DNA from: Seriola aureovittata
Taxonomy: Eukaryota > Chordata > Actinopteri > Carangiformes > Carangidae
NCBI RefSeq assembly: GCF_021018895.1
Contig: NC_079384.1
Span: 2,273,640-2,337,639, forward strand
Reading direction: 5' to 3'
DNA: 64,000 bases
Below, in pieces: positions 35,911-48,327 of the stretch. Both the position numbers and the translations under genes were made by a program. How positions within the stretch are numbered: position 1 is the stretch's first letter; each line of letters opens with the position of its first letter. Under the pieces are notes generated by a model, which saw only the letters and a program-made list of their open reading frames with translations, did no database searches and was not told the origin of the DNA.

Positions 35911-36439
35911 TTGTTTGTACATCTGTGATGTGGAGATCATAATGTATGCAGTTTTATATGCACATGGGAAAGACCAACAAAAACAATAAACTATTTTTCT
36001 GAATATTTAGTAAATGGACAAAAGATTTTAAAATATTTGATGAGTTGAAGACATATGAAACGATGTATTGAACAAATATTAGGAATTCGTTAACAGTCGA
36101 AGCCTCTAATGAATTGACTTGAATGCAACGATTTGTTATTTTTATTATTCCGTATCATGTTGGTGACAGTAACGACGTCTTAAAACCTGTCTCACCACTG
36201 TGACACTCTGACAAGTTAATTCTGTTTTCAGACATCTGTTTATTGAGGCTGCTCCTCCTGAGGAGCTTCGTTCCGCTCCGCTCTGAGTAAATGAGCTGAA
36301 GTTAGACAATGGATTTTAAGTAACTATTCTCGTCAGCATTAACTAACTGTTTTTATGACCTTGGATGTATGTATGTAGTATTCTGATAGCTACGTACTGC
36401 TCTGTGTATTTGAAGTGTGATCAGGGTTTGGTGACTGGG

Positions 36440-36640
36440 TTGTGAACAGTCTCCCGGTCTTTGGAGGACCTTTCAGGGTCTCACAGGAGGGGGGCCGCAC
36501 AGTTATACTTCTTCTGTGGTGTCCCACCCTGAGCAGCAGTGCTGATTGGACTGAGCTATTAATGAGCCCGAACCAAGGCTTTAATCAAGTCATTAGGGAG
36601 ATAATAAGGCCCAGAGGGTACAAATATATGTAACCTTGTG
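36440..36640. promoter_or_regulatory. Possible conserved non-coding element
   Basis: Repeat-free block with GAGCTATTAATGAGCC, GGCTTTAATCAAGTCATTAG and GAGATAATAAGGCC. Clustered homeodomain- and GATA-like cores suggest an enhancer. Inference only. Confidence 0.3.
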
Positions 36641-36879
36641 AATGAAAGCTGCTCTTCATATAATCATACATCTCATTCATAAAACAGAACATAAGGCCAA
36701 CAGAACCTCAGAGACGGCAGCCATTTTTTATTTTTATTGTTTCACTCTTCAATTAAAACGTCCTGTAACTGATGAATTCTCCTAAAGACTGCTGAGTGTA
36801 AATGGAGCAGAGAGGTTGGATGTGGTTCCTCGGTTGGCCATTTTTTTTATTTTGAAAATTAATTTACCCAGAATTCATT

Positions 36880-36973
36880 ATACTACAGTCCGGCTCAAGA
36901 CAGTCAAGTACTAAACTGCTTTGTATGAATGTAGATGTCTATCTGAAGTCTGTCTCTGTGAAACTGGCCCCAG
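36880..36973 (+). mobile_element. MITE right-end fragment related to 28.55-28.81 kb
   Basis: GTCTCTGTGAAACTGGCCCC followed by AG|AT matches the right end of the 28.6-kb element, including the flanking AT. The left end is unclear. Confidence 0.5.
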
Positions 36974-37929
36974 ATGTTCAAGGCGGTCGACACTGAACCA
37001 TTGAGCTAAAATGTATAAAGATGTAGATGTGGGAGGAAAAACTGGAAACGGAGTAAATGACAGATGAATAAAGAGAATGGGGAGAAGGAAACTAGAAGTT
37101 GTTAGTTGTTTTGTTGTGTGTGTAGCTCTGAGGGTCTGGACCTCAGCTCAGGATGGATCTGGATCAGGATGGACATTGGGATTCAGCTCCAGTCCTCCTC
37201 CTCTGATTCCTATTCTCTGTGAGTGAAGCAGGAGAGCAGCACAGATAGACTGTTCTCTGTATCAGCACTCCAGGGGCTGCACGGCAGCCAGACACAAGCT
37301 GCCAATAGTTTCTCCTCTGCACAGGGAGACAGGAAGCCGCTCCTCTATATGCTCAGTCAAAGCTCCCGATATAAGAGAATATATATTGGCTTTGCTGAGC
37401 TCTGAGGGTGAGAGCACAGACACAGCATCTGAGAGCAGGAACCCTTATAACACAGGGAGAGGAAACATATGTTCCTACGTACCACAGCTCCAGTAACCTC
37501 GGCTAGTCCAACATCTTTGCACACAAGTCTGTCTGTGGTTAGCACGATACAGAATGGCGTTCTGGCAAAGCAAGACAAAGCAAATCCATGAGCAGAAAAC
37601 TATCTTTGTGACAGAGAATTTCAAGTCGAATTTTGAGACTTTGGAGGCGGGGCCAAATTAAATTTGCCATGTTTGAAAACCTGGACGGCAGGTGAAAATG
37701 TAGCAAAAGAGCGTTTTAAAATGAAAACGTAGTAGTGAGGGAGTAGCCTCTGTGTGCCTGTCATTCAGGGTGCTGCTGAGAGCATGCAGGTTCCAGGACT
37801 GGGCTCCCTGGATAATCACAACCAACCCTCCCTCCATCTCAGGGTTCCCCCACCTGGCAAACCCCATCTTTAACTCCTGGGAGGAAGTTCATCATCTCTG
37901 CACTGGAGCAGCTGCTGCTAGGTCACTGG

Positions 37930-37975
<46 letters not shown>
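37930..37975 (+). repeat. (CT)n microsatellite
   Basis: CT repeat of about 45 bp. A (CA)n tract follows at 38052-38090. Confidence 0.95.
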
Positions 37976-37978
<3 letters not shown>

Positions 37979-38050
37979 TCGTCCAGGTAATTGTATCAGA
38001 CATAAGCATGCAGCCGTGCTTACTTGAATATGTACGCACCACTGCAGACA

Positions 38051-38092
<42 letters not shown>

Positions 38093-38334
38093 CTCAGGCA
38101 GATGTAGGCTTGAATGACCCGTTGTTTCTGAGTGGTTGCTAAAAAAAGAAGCTCTCTGCTGCGAGTTGATGGAATTGCATAATGAGTGTGATGTCAGCGT
38201 TGTTCTTCCCTTCGTAACAAGTGACGCTGACGGACGGACGGGGGGGCATAAAGGAGAGAAAGTCAAAGTCATCAGTTTCAACCAGTATTTAGTCTCACAG
38301 GACAAACATTAATATAAACATGATGAGCTCTTCT

Positions 38335-38420
38335 CTGCAGTGGTGGAAGTATTCAGACCCTGTGCCTCAGTAGAAATAAAAAATACTAGAATATAAAAAT
38401 ACTCTGACACAAGTTAAAAT
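38335..38420 (+). repeat. Dispersed teleost repeat fragment (AGTGGTGGAAGTATTCAGA)
   Basis: The opening AGTGGTGGAAGTATTCAGAC is the characteristic start of the fish repeat family also seen at 21.2 kb. Confidence 0.55.
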
Positions 38421-39795
38421 GCTTTGGTAAAGTTGGACTCACAAGAAACAGATTGAAATAGAAATTCAGTGTGTGGGTCAAAACCCTCGAGCGCATAATC
38501 CTACATTTCCCATAATGCAATCAACAGAATAATTTATGGTACTTTCCATTTGAAATGGGAAGACAGAATTTCTGAGTTTCTGGTCAGATAATTTTATATT
38601 TAATGAAAATTATACCCAAACAAAAAGTGAGAGAAGAGGGTTGGTAGTTTGAGCTTTAACAATGTGTCACATTTAATAAACTCACCACAGGGTTTTTTTC
38701 TGTTGAATCTGAATCAGCACAATATTTAGTGATTATAGCGGTGAGATACAGAATAATACAGCATGCAGTAAAACCACTGGAGCACTGAGCCATTAGCATC
38801 AGCTGTAATGGAAGAGCAGGAGTTTGGCCCGAGGTGAGAAAAAGGAGAGATTCAAATTCCCTCCTTCCTTAGAGATGAACCTTAAACCTTGATAAAACAA
38901 GATGAGGGACATGAAAAGGCAGTGACTCATCTCGATGGTTTCACACCGTCTCCATCTGTATTCATGCAGAGACTCTCGGAGGTGAGCTCACGCTGAGCTG
39001 TCGGAGCCCAGGCTTCCCCAGGCAGGTGGAGCAGATCTCTGATGGAGCGTAAGGTTTTTGAGGCACATTAGGAACAGAGTGTTTTACTGCTGCAGATTAG
39101 AGGTCAGCTGTCACACAGCAGGGCCTGATGTAGCTGCTCCAGGGCCGGACGTCAGCGAGCTGTGGGCCCCTCGTTAGCATCCGGTTATGATTACATGCAC
39201 TTTTTTTTAAGGATATGATACGATGGAAGTGAAACAAAAACTACAGTCTGACGTGGGTTTGTGTGAGGTACTGATCTGTGGTCAGTGTGTTACCTGACGG
39301 GACGAGGACGGCAGAGAAACGTGTTTGAGCTACTTTAAAAAAAAAAAAATACCCACAGAAAGAAAAGCTAATATCAGCGAAGTGTCTTTATTTATCTGCC
39401 GTCAAACAGACTTTTACTTTGGAACTACATTTTCTCAACTGTTGAATCGCTGTATTCTTACGCACAAGTTCACCTACACCTCCAGTCAAACAGCTGATCT
39501 GGGGCGTAACCCGGTCCCTCCAGAAAGTGACGCTGTTGCGATAATTAAATTCAACCGCTCCACGTGAATTCTGCTCGACTTTGTCCCCCAAATCAGTGAG
39601 TTTAGATCCGATCGCCTCCGTGTGTTGAGAGTAAATAATTATTTTCAATCACAAATTGTTGCTTTAACAGCGGGATTAAAGGAATATTTCCCACAGTCCT
39701 GAACCTGTGATCAGCTGTAACACCCTCCCCTGCCGACCAATGAGCCGATCAGCTCCAGGTTCACTCCCTCTATATGGTTGTAGTTTACGTGAGGT

Positions 39796-39854
<59 letters not shown>

Positions 39855-40390
39855 TAATGGGAGAGTGAACACGATGTACCCGCAGCAGTTTTCCTGGGCT
39901 GTGTCCAACTGTAGGAGTCTGCTTGCAGCTATGTACTTTGGGGACACCTCCTGTCACGTCCCCCCTCTCTGTTCTGGCTCTAACCTGATCCACCCATGTG
40001 ACCTCACTTTACCCCAGCCCCCCCCACCCCGCCCCACCCCGCCCCCCCAACACTACTGCCACTGATACCCCTCCAATGCCCTTGACTTCCACTATCTGCT
40101 CACTTCTTACTCTGAACCTGACCTGAGTCCTTTCATGGTTTTCAGCAGCTTCTTCATGCTTTTTATACCCCCCCCCCCCCCACCCACACCCCACCCCCCC
40201 ACCACCACCCCCACCCCCTCCTCCTCCTCCCTCAGTCTCTCTCCTTGTGTTTCCTCCCTCTCTACCTTTCACTCGTCCTCTGGAGGCTGAGTGGAGCAGC
40301 AGAGGGTTTGGTCATGTGAGGTGAAAACTGTCTCCTGTGCCAAACCTGCTGCTGCAGCCAGGAGCATGAGGACAAAACAGAACCCCCAGA

Positions 40391-40450
<60 letters not shown>

Positions 40451-42600
40451 TTGGGCGCTGCACCAACACGTGCAGTGAGAATTTAAAGTGGTAATCCTTC
40501 AGATCCTCTTGTTTTTATTTTGGTGCCGAGCGTCATGACGGTGCCGTGTTGGCGCCGAGGTCACGATCGTTCTACACTTCTTCTTTTATTCCCAAAAAAC
40601 GTCTCTCTGTGTCAGGGTGTTTTACCCAGGAGACACCAGGGCAGCTGGGTCAGGTGCGACAGTGTGAGTCTTTCTGCCCAGAGGTCAAATGTGGTACTAC
40701 AGCAAAAAAAAAACCCTTTTCCCTCCATGGATGAAACAGTACAGACCTGCTGACCGACTCAAACTACACAAGGTCAGTTATCTGAAACATGAAGGTTTAA
40801 TGTTGTGACTGTGAATCATTGTTTTGGCAACGAGCAAACCCAAACCAACTCACATGTTTGAGCTCGACGGTTCCTGCAACCTTCTTCCTGTGTTTACTTT
40901 CCTCCTCCTGCCAGACGATCTGACCAATAAGAGGAGAGAATGTTCCCACCTGGTTTGTAATGATGCATTCTGGTTCACTTGAATTTTTCTCTGTGAAAAC
41001 AAACCAAACTTACAAGATTGTGAACTCATCAACAGAACCACTGATCTAGAGAACACCGGAGAACAACCTGTTAATCTTTGGTTCCCATCAAATGGAGGCG
41101 AGGCTGATGACTGCGGCGGTTTCCCTCCTTTATGACGGGTCCCTGTTTGTTTACAAGGTCTTAAATAAAAAGACGCTGCCTGGACAACGGTGTGTGACAC
41201 TGTTGGCGCTCCAGGTGAGTTGGTGAGGTGCAGCCTATAATACATTTAGTGAAAACAGCAGAGCACGCAAATCAATCTGTCGTCGACGTGGACGTCAGAG
41301 CGCCAACGAGCTTCAACCACGTCCCTCATCGAGCAGCCAGTTTCTCTTCAGTCTTGCTGCATATTTACTGGGTCGCTCGTATGATCTGACTTCACTTCTC
41401 CAGGCCTCAGTGAGTCTGTCCAGAACCGGATTTCATTATGTTTTCATTATATCAAGACAACAGCAGAACGTCAGCATCAATGAAATCACAGCTGACAGAG
41501 GAAGATTTAGACATTTACACAGTGTTGTTTTGGAGACAAGTTCAATTATTTCAGGTCAAACTGAAGTGTCTATACAGATTTAATGACTTGTTAAGATGGA
41601 TTTTCTTTTGGCAGCAGAGGCTCTGCAGGATCAGAGGGATGGGGGGAGAGAATGAGGGAGGGAGGGGGGGGTAGATGGGGGGATGAGGGAGGGAAATCTG
41701 GGTTTAAGAGCTTTGACACAAGCAAATCATTCAGAGCCTGAAAACAAGTGAGCGGAGAGAGGAAGAGGACTGAGCCGAGATCAGCGCCATGTAGGAGTTT
41801 ACCAAGTTCTCCTCCAACACACGAACACAGCACAGAGCTGCCGGAGACACTGAACGCCTCATCGACCACTTCATAATAACAGACAGGAGGGTTTGTCTGT
41901 TTCACTGGTTCATCGTCAGTAACTAAAGGTCCTCGTTAGTTTAACACTTTAGTCGACTGGTCGTTAATTTAATTAGTTAAATATATATTTGTGGAGGAAT
42001 CAGAGAATGTTTTTGAGCTACAGAGAAAAACGAAACTGTCCTTTAAAATATACGTATACCTGTTAATGTGAATGTGTCAGAACCAGCCAGGAGAAGGCTC
42101 GAGTGGGCCGACATGCTAAGTAGCTAACATGAGGCTAATGACACCGTGTGCTTCCAATGGTAAAAGCCACGTTTGAGGTCGACAGGTGATAGATGAGAGT
42201 TTTCATGTCTTCTTCTTGTGATCGTCCTCCAGCCTGTAGAGACGAGTGTGATGAGTGAGTAACACAGAACTACAATAATGTTCATTCCTCTATTACGAGT
42301 CCCGAATTAATAAACTTAAATCTGGATTCATCAGTGTTCGTATAAAACATTCAACGACTGTGTAAAAGGAGCCGTTGGTGACGAAGCTGCAGAGGATCAT
42401 CAGCTGCACTGAGGTTTTAGTCGTTCAGATCATTGTTTTGGTTTTAAAGCAGCAACATTATTTTTTTCTGACAGTTTCTACAACTGACGACCGACACGAA
42501 CAATAATCAGCTTCACCTGAAACAACCTTTATTTATCTTTAATCAGCAGAACGAACATCAAGAATAAGTTACTCTTCATACAGCAAGACTGCTCACAGTG
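38421..42600. other. Intergenic; microsatellites and C-rich tracts only
   Basis: Contains (GT)n at 39800-39853, C-rich low complexity at about 40019-40048 and 40168-40220, and (CA)n at 40394-40449. No exon, RNA gene or defined transposon is supported. Confidence 0.4.
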
Positions 42601-42609
42601 ATCAGATCA

Positions 42610-42612
<3 letters not shown>

Positions 42613-42658
<46 letters not shown>
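42613..42658 (+). repeat. (CA)n microsatellite
   Basis: Perfect CA repeat of about 45 bp. Confidence 0.95.
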
Positions 42659-42659
<1 letters not shown>

Positions 42660-42729
42660 AGCACCCTGATTAAACTTCTAAAGCAGATTGCATAATACAT
42701 GCAACAGAAGCGGGGCAGTGGAGATTTAG

Positions 42730-42734
<5 letters not shown>

Positions 42735-42778
<44 letters not shown>

Positions 42779-42916
42779 GGGGGGATTGCATAAGAAAAGT
42801 GAAGGGATGGATTCAGGTCATGGAGGCTCTGGGAGTCAGTGTGAGTGATTAGACCAGACACAGTGAGGCAGCTGAAGCTCACTCCCTGTCTGGGGCGGAG
42901 GGATGGAGGGAGGTGA

Positions 42917-42974
<58 letters not shown>

Positions 42975-42976
42975 GG
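42735..42976. repeat. (TC)n and (GA)n tracts in inverted arrangement
   Basis: (TC)n at 42735-42775 and (GA)n at about 42918-42976, about 140 bp apart. The tracts are complementary and could form a long imperfect hairpin or triplex. Confidence 0.9.
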
Positions 42977-43089
42977 AGAGAGACCGGCCTTCCAGCCTGT
43001 CAACTCATTCCACTTGACTGCTGTTCTATTCCTGACCAGCCTGTGAGCTGCTCCAAAAATAAAACACTATGAAAGAGTGGGCAAGCTCT

Positions 43090-43182
43090 TGCATATGCAG
43101 CAACACCCCCCCCACCCCCCCACCCACCCCCACAAACACACACACACACACACACATGTGGGTGTGTGTTGCTGCATATGCA
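43090..43182. repeat. 17-bp perfect inverted repeat around C-rich and (CA)n core
   Basis: TGCATATGCAGCAACAC at 43090-43106 is repeated inverted at 43166-43182. The core of 59 bp is C-rich then (CA)n; the inner (CCCAC) and (GTGGGTG) parts extend the complementarity. Confidence 0.85.
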
Positions 43183-43719
43183 TGTACTTGATATTGGAAA
43201 CAGAGTGATGGAGTCGTATAAAGAGTTTGTCTTCACCTGCACGTCCTCGTCACCTTCGACTGAACGTTACAACAGCTGCTGAGGTGGATGCAGTCGCTCC
43301 CTCCAACACTCAGCAGATGCACGTTACTCAATGTTCACACTCAACGCTCACGTCACATCATTTAAATCCTATTTATGATATGATAAGTTTAAAAAAAAAA
43401 GAAAACACATCAGCTTCTGACTTCCAGATCAAAGATACTGAGAATCCACTACCTTCCCCACAGATACTCACTGTTTCCAGACTGTCTGCAAACACACCAC
43501 AGTTATATCAAAATAAAAGCAGTATTAACACTAATACATTTGATCCAGCTCGTTTTATAGGATTAACACATCTGGTTTCACTCGGTAACGAACTGCTATG
43601 AAAACTCAACGCAACAAAAGACGCTAATTCAGGCTGTTTGTCTGGTTTAACTACAAGGTTGTTCTTCCCATTCTGCTGACATCGTGTGAACGCAGCATCG
43701 TACCCTTCAACACAATCAC

Positions 43720-43721
<2 letters not shown>

Positions 43722-43767
<46 letters not shown>

Positions 43768-43768
43768 T
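43722..43768 (+). repeat. (CA)n microsatellite
   Basis: Perfect CA repeat of about 46 bp. Confidence 0.95.
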
Positions 43769-44090
43769 CAAATCTTCTTACACCTTCAGTGATCAAGCAG
43801 AAGACATTTCCTCCTGATTCAAATGTTTAATGTGAAACTGACTGTTATATAATGTGTGCTGATGTTTACTGCTGAGGATTTCCACACTCCAACACAATCC
43901 GTATTAAAGATCTCATTATGCATGAAAAAAAAAAAAAACATCCACGAGATCAAAGACAGTAAAAAAGTGTCACTCGACCGTCTCATCACCACATGACATG
44001 AGAATAATGACAGGAAGAAGAACTTCCTCCTCTCATCCTCCACCAGTCACTCACTGTGTCGCTCTGAGCAGTTAAAGCTGCTGAGTTTGC

Positions 44091-44091
<1 letters not shown>

Positions 44092-44134
<43 letters not shown>
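44092..44134 (+). repeat. (GT)n microsatellite
   Basis: Perfect GT repeat of about 42 bp. Confidence 0.95.
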
Positions 44135-44135
<1 letters not shown>

Positions 44136-44644
44136 TTACATGTTGTCCTGGTCGTTTCATTACATAAGGCCAGCAGCAGGCTCAGTGTCTGGTTTACAGT
44201 GAGGTCATATAAAGTGTAATCTAACAGCTGGATCCATCTGAATAGATCCCTCCGTGTCTTCATTACATGGTCAATTATCTGGGCCTTAGATAACATCACC
44301 TCTCCACCAGAGGACAATAAAACTCAGACAGCAGCATTGTGGGTAATAAAGCTCTGAGAACGGCCCACTGGGCTCTTTATTGTCTAAATGCTTTAATGGA
44401 TAGAGACTGAAATGATGCTGCAGGTACAGCCCTGTACCTGTCAGTGTCATGTCTTACATGAGCTCGTGCTGCCCTCTAGTGGAGCTGAAGATTACTGCGC
44501 CTCTTCATCATATGACCGATGGAGGCAAAGACTTATGGAGATCCTTTTCATCCATGTTTTTGCCTGCTAGTTCTTATCATGGGTCACAAGAGGCAGGAGC
44601 ATGTCCCAACATGCATTGGGAAGTAAGGGAACCAAGTACAACGT

Positions 44645-44722
44645 TACTATACTAAGATGTTTTTTGACATTTTCATGTCTTACTATAAACTATGACGTTT
44701 TTATGTCTTAATATACTAATAT
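44645..44722 (+). repeat. AT-rich repeat flanking the composite element (left)
   Basis: Motifs CTTACTATAAACTATGACG and TTTTTATGTCTTAATATAC recur. The same motif family resumes right after the composite element at 56043, suggesting that one array was split by an insertion. Confidence 0.6.
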
Positions 44723-46099
44723 TACACTGTAAAAAAGAAATCGTAAAAAACAGTCAAATGACTGGCAGCAGCGGCTGCCAAACAAAAACCATAAAATCAA
44801 AGTAAAATATCCTAATTCAAATAAAGTGTAAAAACAATAAATTTACAGAAAGTTTCATTAATATTTCTACAGAGAAAAACTGTTATTTTACAGATTTCTC
44901 CTAAATTATTATGATCAAACACCATCAATAAAGCAGAAACTTTTTCCTAATAATAGAATTAAGTGTCAATCAATAAAATATTAACACATGCTTAATATTG
45001 TAAAGTAAACCTTTTGTTCTGGAAGACAAAGTAAAAAATACTGTGTAAAAACGATTAAAATCATCTGAAACTTCAACTTGCAGTATTTGTGTTAACATTG
45101 AATCTTTAAGTGTAAAGTAATGTTAAAACCTGTAGACGCACAATCTAAATACAATATTTACTAATTCAGATTCAGATCAATTTTCTTACATCTCTCATAA
45201 AATACAATAAACTGAATAAATGCAAATTAAACAGTTAAGTCTCTGTATGTAGTCTTTCAACTAAAGTGGGGTTGGAAACTTAATTATAAATAACATACAC
45301 ACCACTATTGACTTGATAACACTTTTATTTAATATATTCAGATGTAAATTTACAATATCAACAAATTATTCACAAATAGTTCTTCAGAGCCCCGGGATGA
45401 TCTGAAGAACTAAAACTGGCATTTCTCCATTGGTCTATCTGCCTGTTAAGGTTCCTATAATGAGGAGGTGATGATGTCACGGTGCAACGGAGCAGGTGAA
45501 GAAAAATCCACCTTCAAACTGCCAGTAATCAGCTGGATCCTTGGAGCATCTGGGGGAAAGAAATAACAGCGTAAAGATGTTGTTTAATACTTTTATCATA
45601 TATTATTATTATCATCCCCATATAAGATGTTTTACCCTCCTCTTCCCCTTTTAAAGATGTGCCGCAGTAACACGTTTACTCAGAGTACATCACCTTTCAT
45701 CACCAGCAGTGAGGGACCGTTTACGTGCTGACGTCACTGCAGCGTCTCCTCGCCAGTCTCTGGAGTTTCTGTTACCGGTAGAGTTAATGTTGTTGTTTTC
45801 TTCATTACAGTGACTAACTACCTGCTGTACATTTAAACTGAGCAGTTCTGCTCCAGCACCCACAGCTCTCTGCTGCTTATAGCGACTTTCACTGATTCAG
45901 CTTTTGTTTACATGCTGTTTAGAACTGATTGTTACTTTAGCTTAGCAGTTAGCTCTGGCTTCTCTCTCTCTCTTGCTCAGTGTGTCTCGGACCAACAAAT
46001 TAACTTGTACATAAGACTGTTGTGTTTTTGTATCTTGCTAACCGGAGCTACAAACAAAACAGCGTGTTAGTTATTCCTCACAGATCCCTGAGGTGTCTC

Positions 46100-47095
46100 T
46101 GGAACATCTGGAACCCCTTGCTAGCGGCCATTAAGTCCCTGTACCAAAGGAGTGTGAGTCTGGTTCGAGTAGCCGGCAGTAAGTCGGACCTGTTCCCGGT
46201 GAGGGTTGGACTCCGCCAGGGCTGCCCTTCGTCACCGGTTCTGTTCATAACTTTTATGGACAGAATTTCTAGGCGCAGCCGGGTGGTGGACGGGTTTGGG
46301 TTCGGTTAGGATCTCGTCTCTGCTTTTTGCGGATGATGTGGTCCTCTTAGCTTCATCGAGAGTTTGCAGCCGAGTGTGAAAGCAGCTGGGATGAAGATCA
46401 GCACCTCCAAGTCTGAGGCCATGGTTCTCAGCCGGAAACGGGTGGATTGCCCGCTTCAGGTCGGGGGGGGGGGCTTTGCCTCAGGTGGAGGAGTTTAAGT
46501 ATCTCGGGATCTTGTTCACGAGTGAGGGAAGGATGGAGCGGGAGATCGACAGGCGGATTGGGGCGGCGTCAGCAGTGATGCGGAAGCTGAATCGGTCCGT
46601 TGTGGGGAAGAGGGAGATAAACCGGAAGGCGAAGCTCTCGATTTTCCGGTCGATCTACGTTCCGATCCTCACCTGTGGTCATGAGCTTTGGGTAATGACC
46701 GGAAGAACGAGATCGCGAGTACAAGCGGCCGAAATGAGTTTCCTCCGCAGGGTGGCCGGGCCCAGCCTTAGAGAGAGGGTGAGGAGCTCGGTCATCCGGG
46801 AGGGACTCGGAGTAGAGCCGCTGCTCCTCCATGTCGAGAGGAGCCAGTTGAGGTGGTTCGGGCATCCCCATCCCTGGGGAGGTGTTTCGGGCATGTCCCA
46901 CCGGGAGGAGACCCCGGGGCCGACCAAGGACACGCTGGAGGGATTATATCTCTCGGCTGGCCTCGGGATTCTCCCGGAGGACCTGGTGGAAGTGGCTGGG
47001 GAGAGGGCCGTCTGGACCTCTCTGCTGAGGCTGCTGCCCCCGCGACCCGGATCCGGATAAGCGGGAGACGACGAGACGAGACGAGAGACTTACCT
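46100..47095 (+). pseudogene. Degenerate LINE reverse-transcriptase fragment
   Basis: The first part (about 46110-46290) reads AIKSLYQRSVSLVRV and GLRQGCPSSPVLFITFMDRI, an RT palm motif. The catalytic FADDVVLLAS follows at 46326-46355 in another frame, AAGMKISTSKSEAMVLSRK in a third, and VEEFKYLGILFTSEGRMERE from 46485 in a fourth segment after a G run (46461-46470). The C-terminal part runs to RLLPPRPGSG at 47058, with an ACGAG repeat tail at about 47071-47088. Frames change at least three times and an internal deletion follows RWFGH (around 46863). 5'-truncated and dead. It belongs to the same type of LINE as the fragment at 1.18-1.44 kb. Confidence 0.85.
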
Positions 47096-47576
47096 GATAT
47101 TTTTGCAGGATATAAATTCACTTAACTTCTCTTAGGTGACCAAACAGATTCTGTCCGACCTTTCCTAATATTCCAGTTCTCCATTAAAACCCTACAACTC
47201 AAATTCGCTCAAAATAACAAATTGGCAGATATAAAATAATCCAGGAAACAGAAGACTAGCAGCAGTGAGGAGTGAGACACCCAGCAGCAGCTCTCCCGCT
47301 CAACACCTACTTTCAAATTTGATTCGTTATGTGTTTATGGTTTGAAGTTTTCTTCAATACAATATGATGTTAATTTAAAAAAAAAATTATAGTCCTATTT
47401 AAAAGAAAATAGACGTTAAATCAGAGTGGCTTTAGGGCGTGGCTACCGCGTGATAGACACACAGGGGGGCCTGCCTGTTAATCCGGAAATGACGTCAGAG
47501 CGATGTGTCGGACATTTGACTTGTCATTTTGTTTTCAGTTCATCAAAGTTAGCTCCTACATGTTGTTTGCCTGAAA

Positions 47577-47642
47577 ATGTCTTGTTCTGTGTTTAGTTGT
47601 TCTCAAAGACACTCGGAGGAGTCGGATGATTAATTTTTTCCG
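47577..47642 (+). pseudogene. THAP zinc-finger exon 1 remnant (frameshifted)
   Basis: The ATG at 47577 reads MSCSVFSCSQRHSEESDD and then a TAA. The Cys-x4-Cys spacing followed by an Arg is the start of a THAP (C2CH) DNA-binding domain. One base later, in the +1 frame, the exon ends with codons for N-F-F-R, split at a consensus donor GTAAGT (47643-47648). THAP domains carry (F/H)RFP at this point, and the next exon candidate supplies the F-P. A one-base insertion near 47631 explains the break. A CRE palindrome with an adjoining ETS-like CCGGAAAT lies 80 bp upstream. Confidence 0.55.
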
Positions 47643-48159
47643 GTAAGTACATTTTGTTTTAAGCCTGTGTCTTTGCTAGCCAAAATTAGCATCCCTGTTA
47701 ATATCACATTTCAGGTGAAGATGCACCTTGCTAACCAAGCTAGCCAGCTAGTGCTAGCGTTAGTTGATAACCTGTGTCAACCTGGGTTAGCCCGTGGAGG
47801 TGTTCAGTCAAAGCCCAATAAAAAGGTGAATTTAATCGACATTAATCTAACGACGTTTGGTTTGTGTTTCTCCACGTGACCCAGTTTAATTGATCTGCGT
47901 TAGTGTAATGCGCAGCGTTAATGTTAGTTAATACATTGTCCATTAAGACGTCGTGATAGTTCAAGTTAAGATAACGTGACGTATACAAAATGTGTAGACA
48001 AATATTTTTCATAAAGAAGATTGTTCATTTAATATTCAAACCAGTCCTCAACTGAAGCAGACATTCATGCACCTGTCCTGACAGCTGATCGATATTTGTG
48101 ATCAACTGTGATCCACCGCATCTTAACTCAAGTGTTTGTGTTTTATTGTCATTTGAAAG

Positions 48160-48235
48160 GTTTCCACACTGTGAAAACTGAGTGATCTGTGCCAACAGAA
48201 GGAGGACCTCATGTACAGAGCAGCACATTAGTTTC
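48160..48235 (+). pseudogene. THAP exon 2 remnant
   Basis: After a T-rich tract and GAAAG acceptor (48158-48159), the exon begins G-TTT-CCA-CAC. This completes the Arg codon left by the 47577-47642 exon and gives Arg-Phe-Pro-His, the FP step of a THAP domain. An in-frame TGA follows after six codons, so it is not functional as it stands. The 3' end is not defined. Confidence 0.4.
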
Positions 48236-48290
48236 CATTCATCTGGTTGAAGGGAGACTGCATGGACATCCTTAGTTCTCTAATGTGCTG

Positions 48291-48291
<1 letters not shown>

Positions 48292-48327
<36 letters not shown>
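48292..48327 (+). repeat. (GAT)n microsatellite
   Basis: About eleven GAT units with one GAA. Confidence 0.9.

Noticed and set aside
43922..43937. A run as a possible processed pseudogene tail
   Set aside because: No gene-derived sequence precedes it on either strand.
46853..47125. Other open frames (both strands) over the LINE C-terminus
   Set aside because: Shadows of the GC-rich LINE coding sequence.
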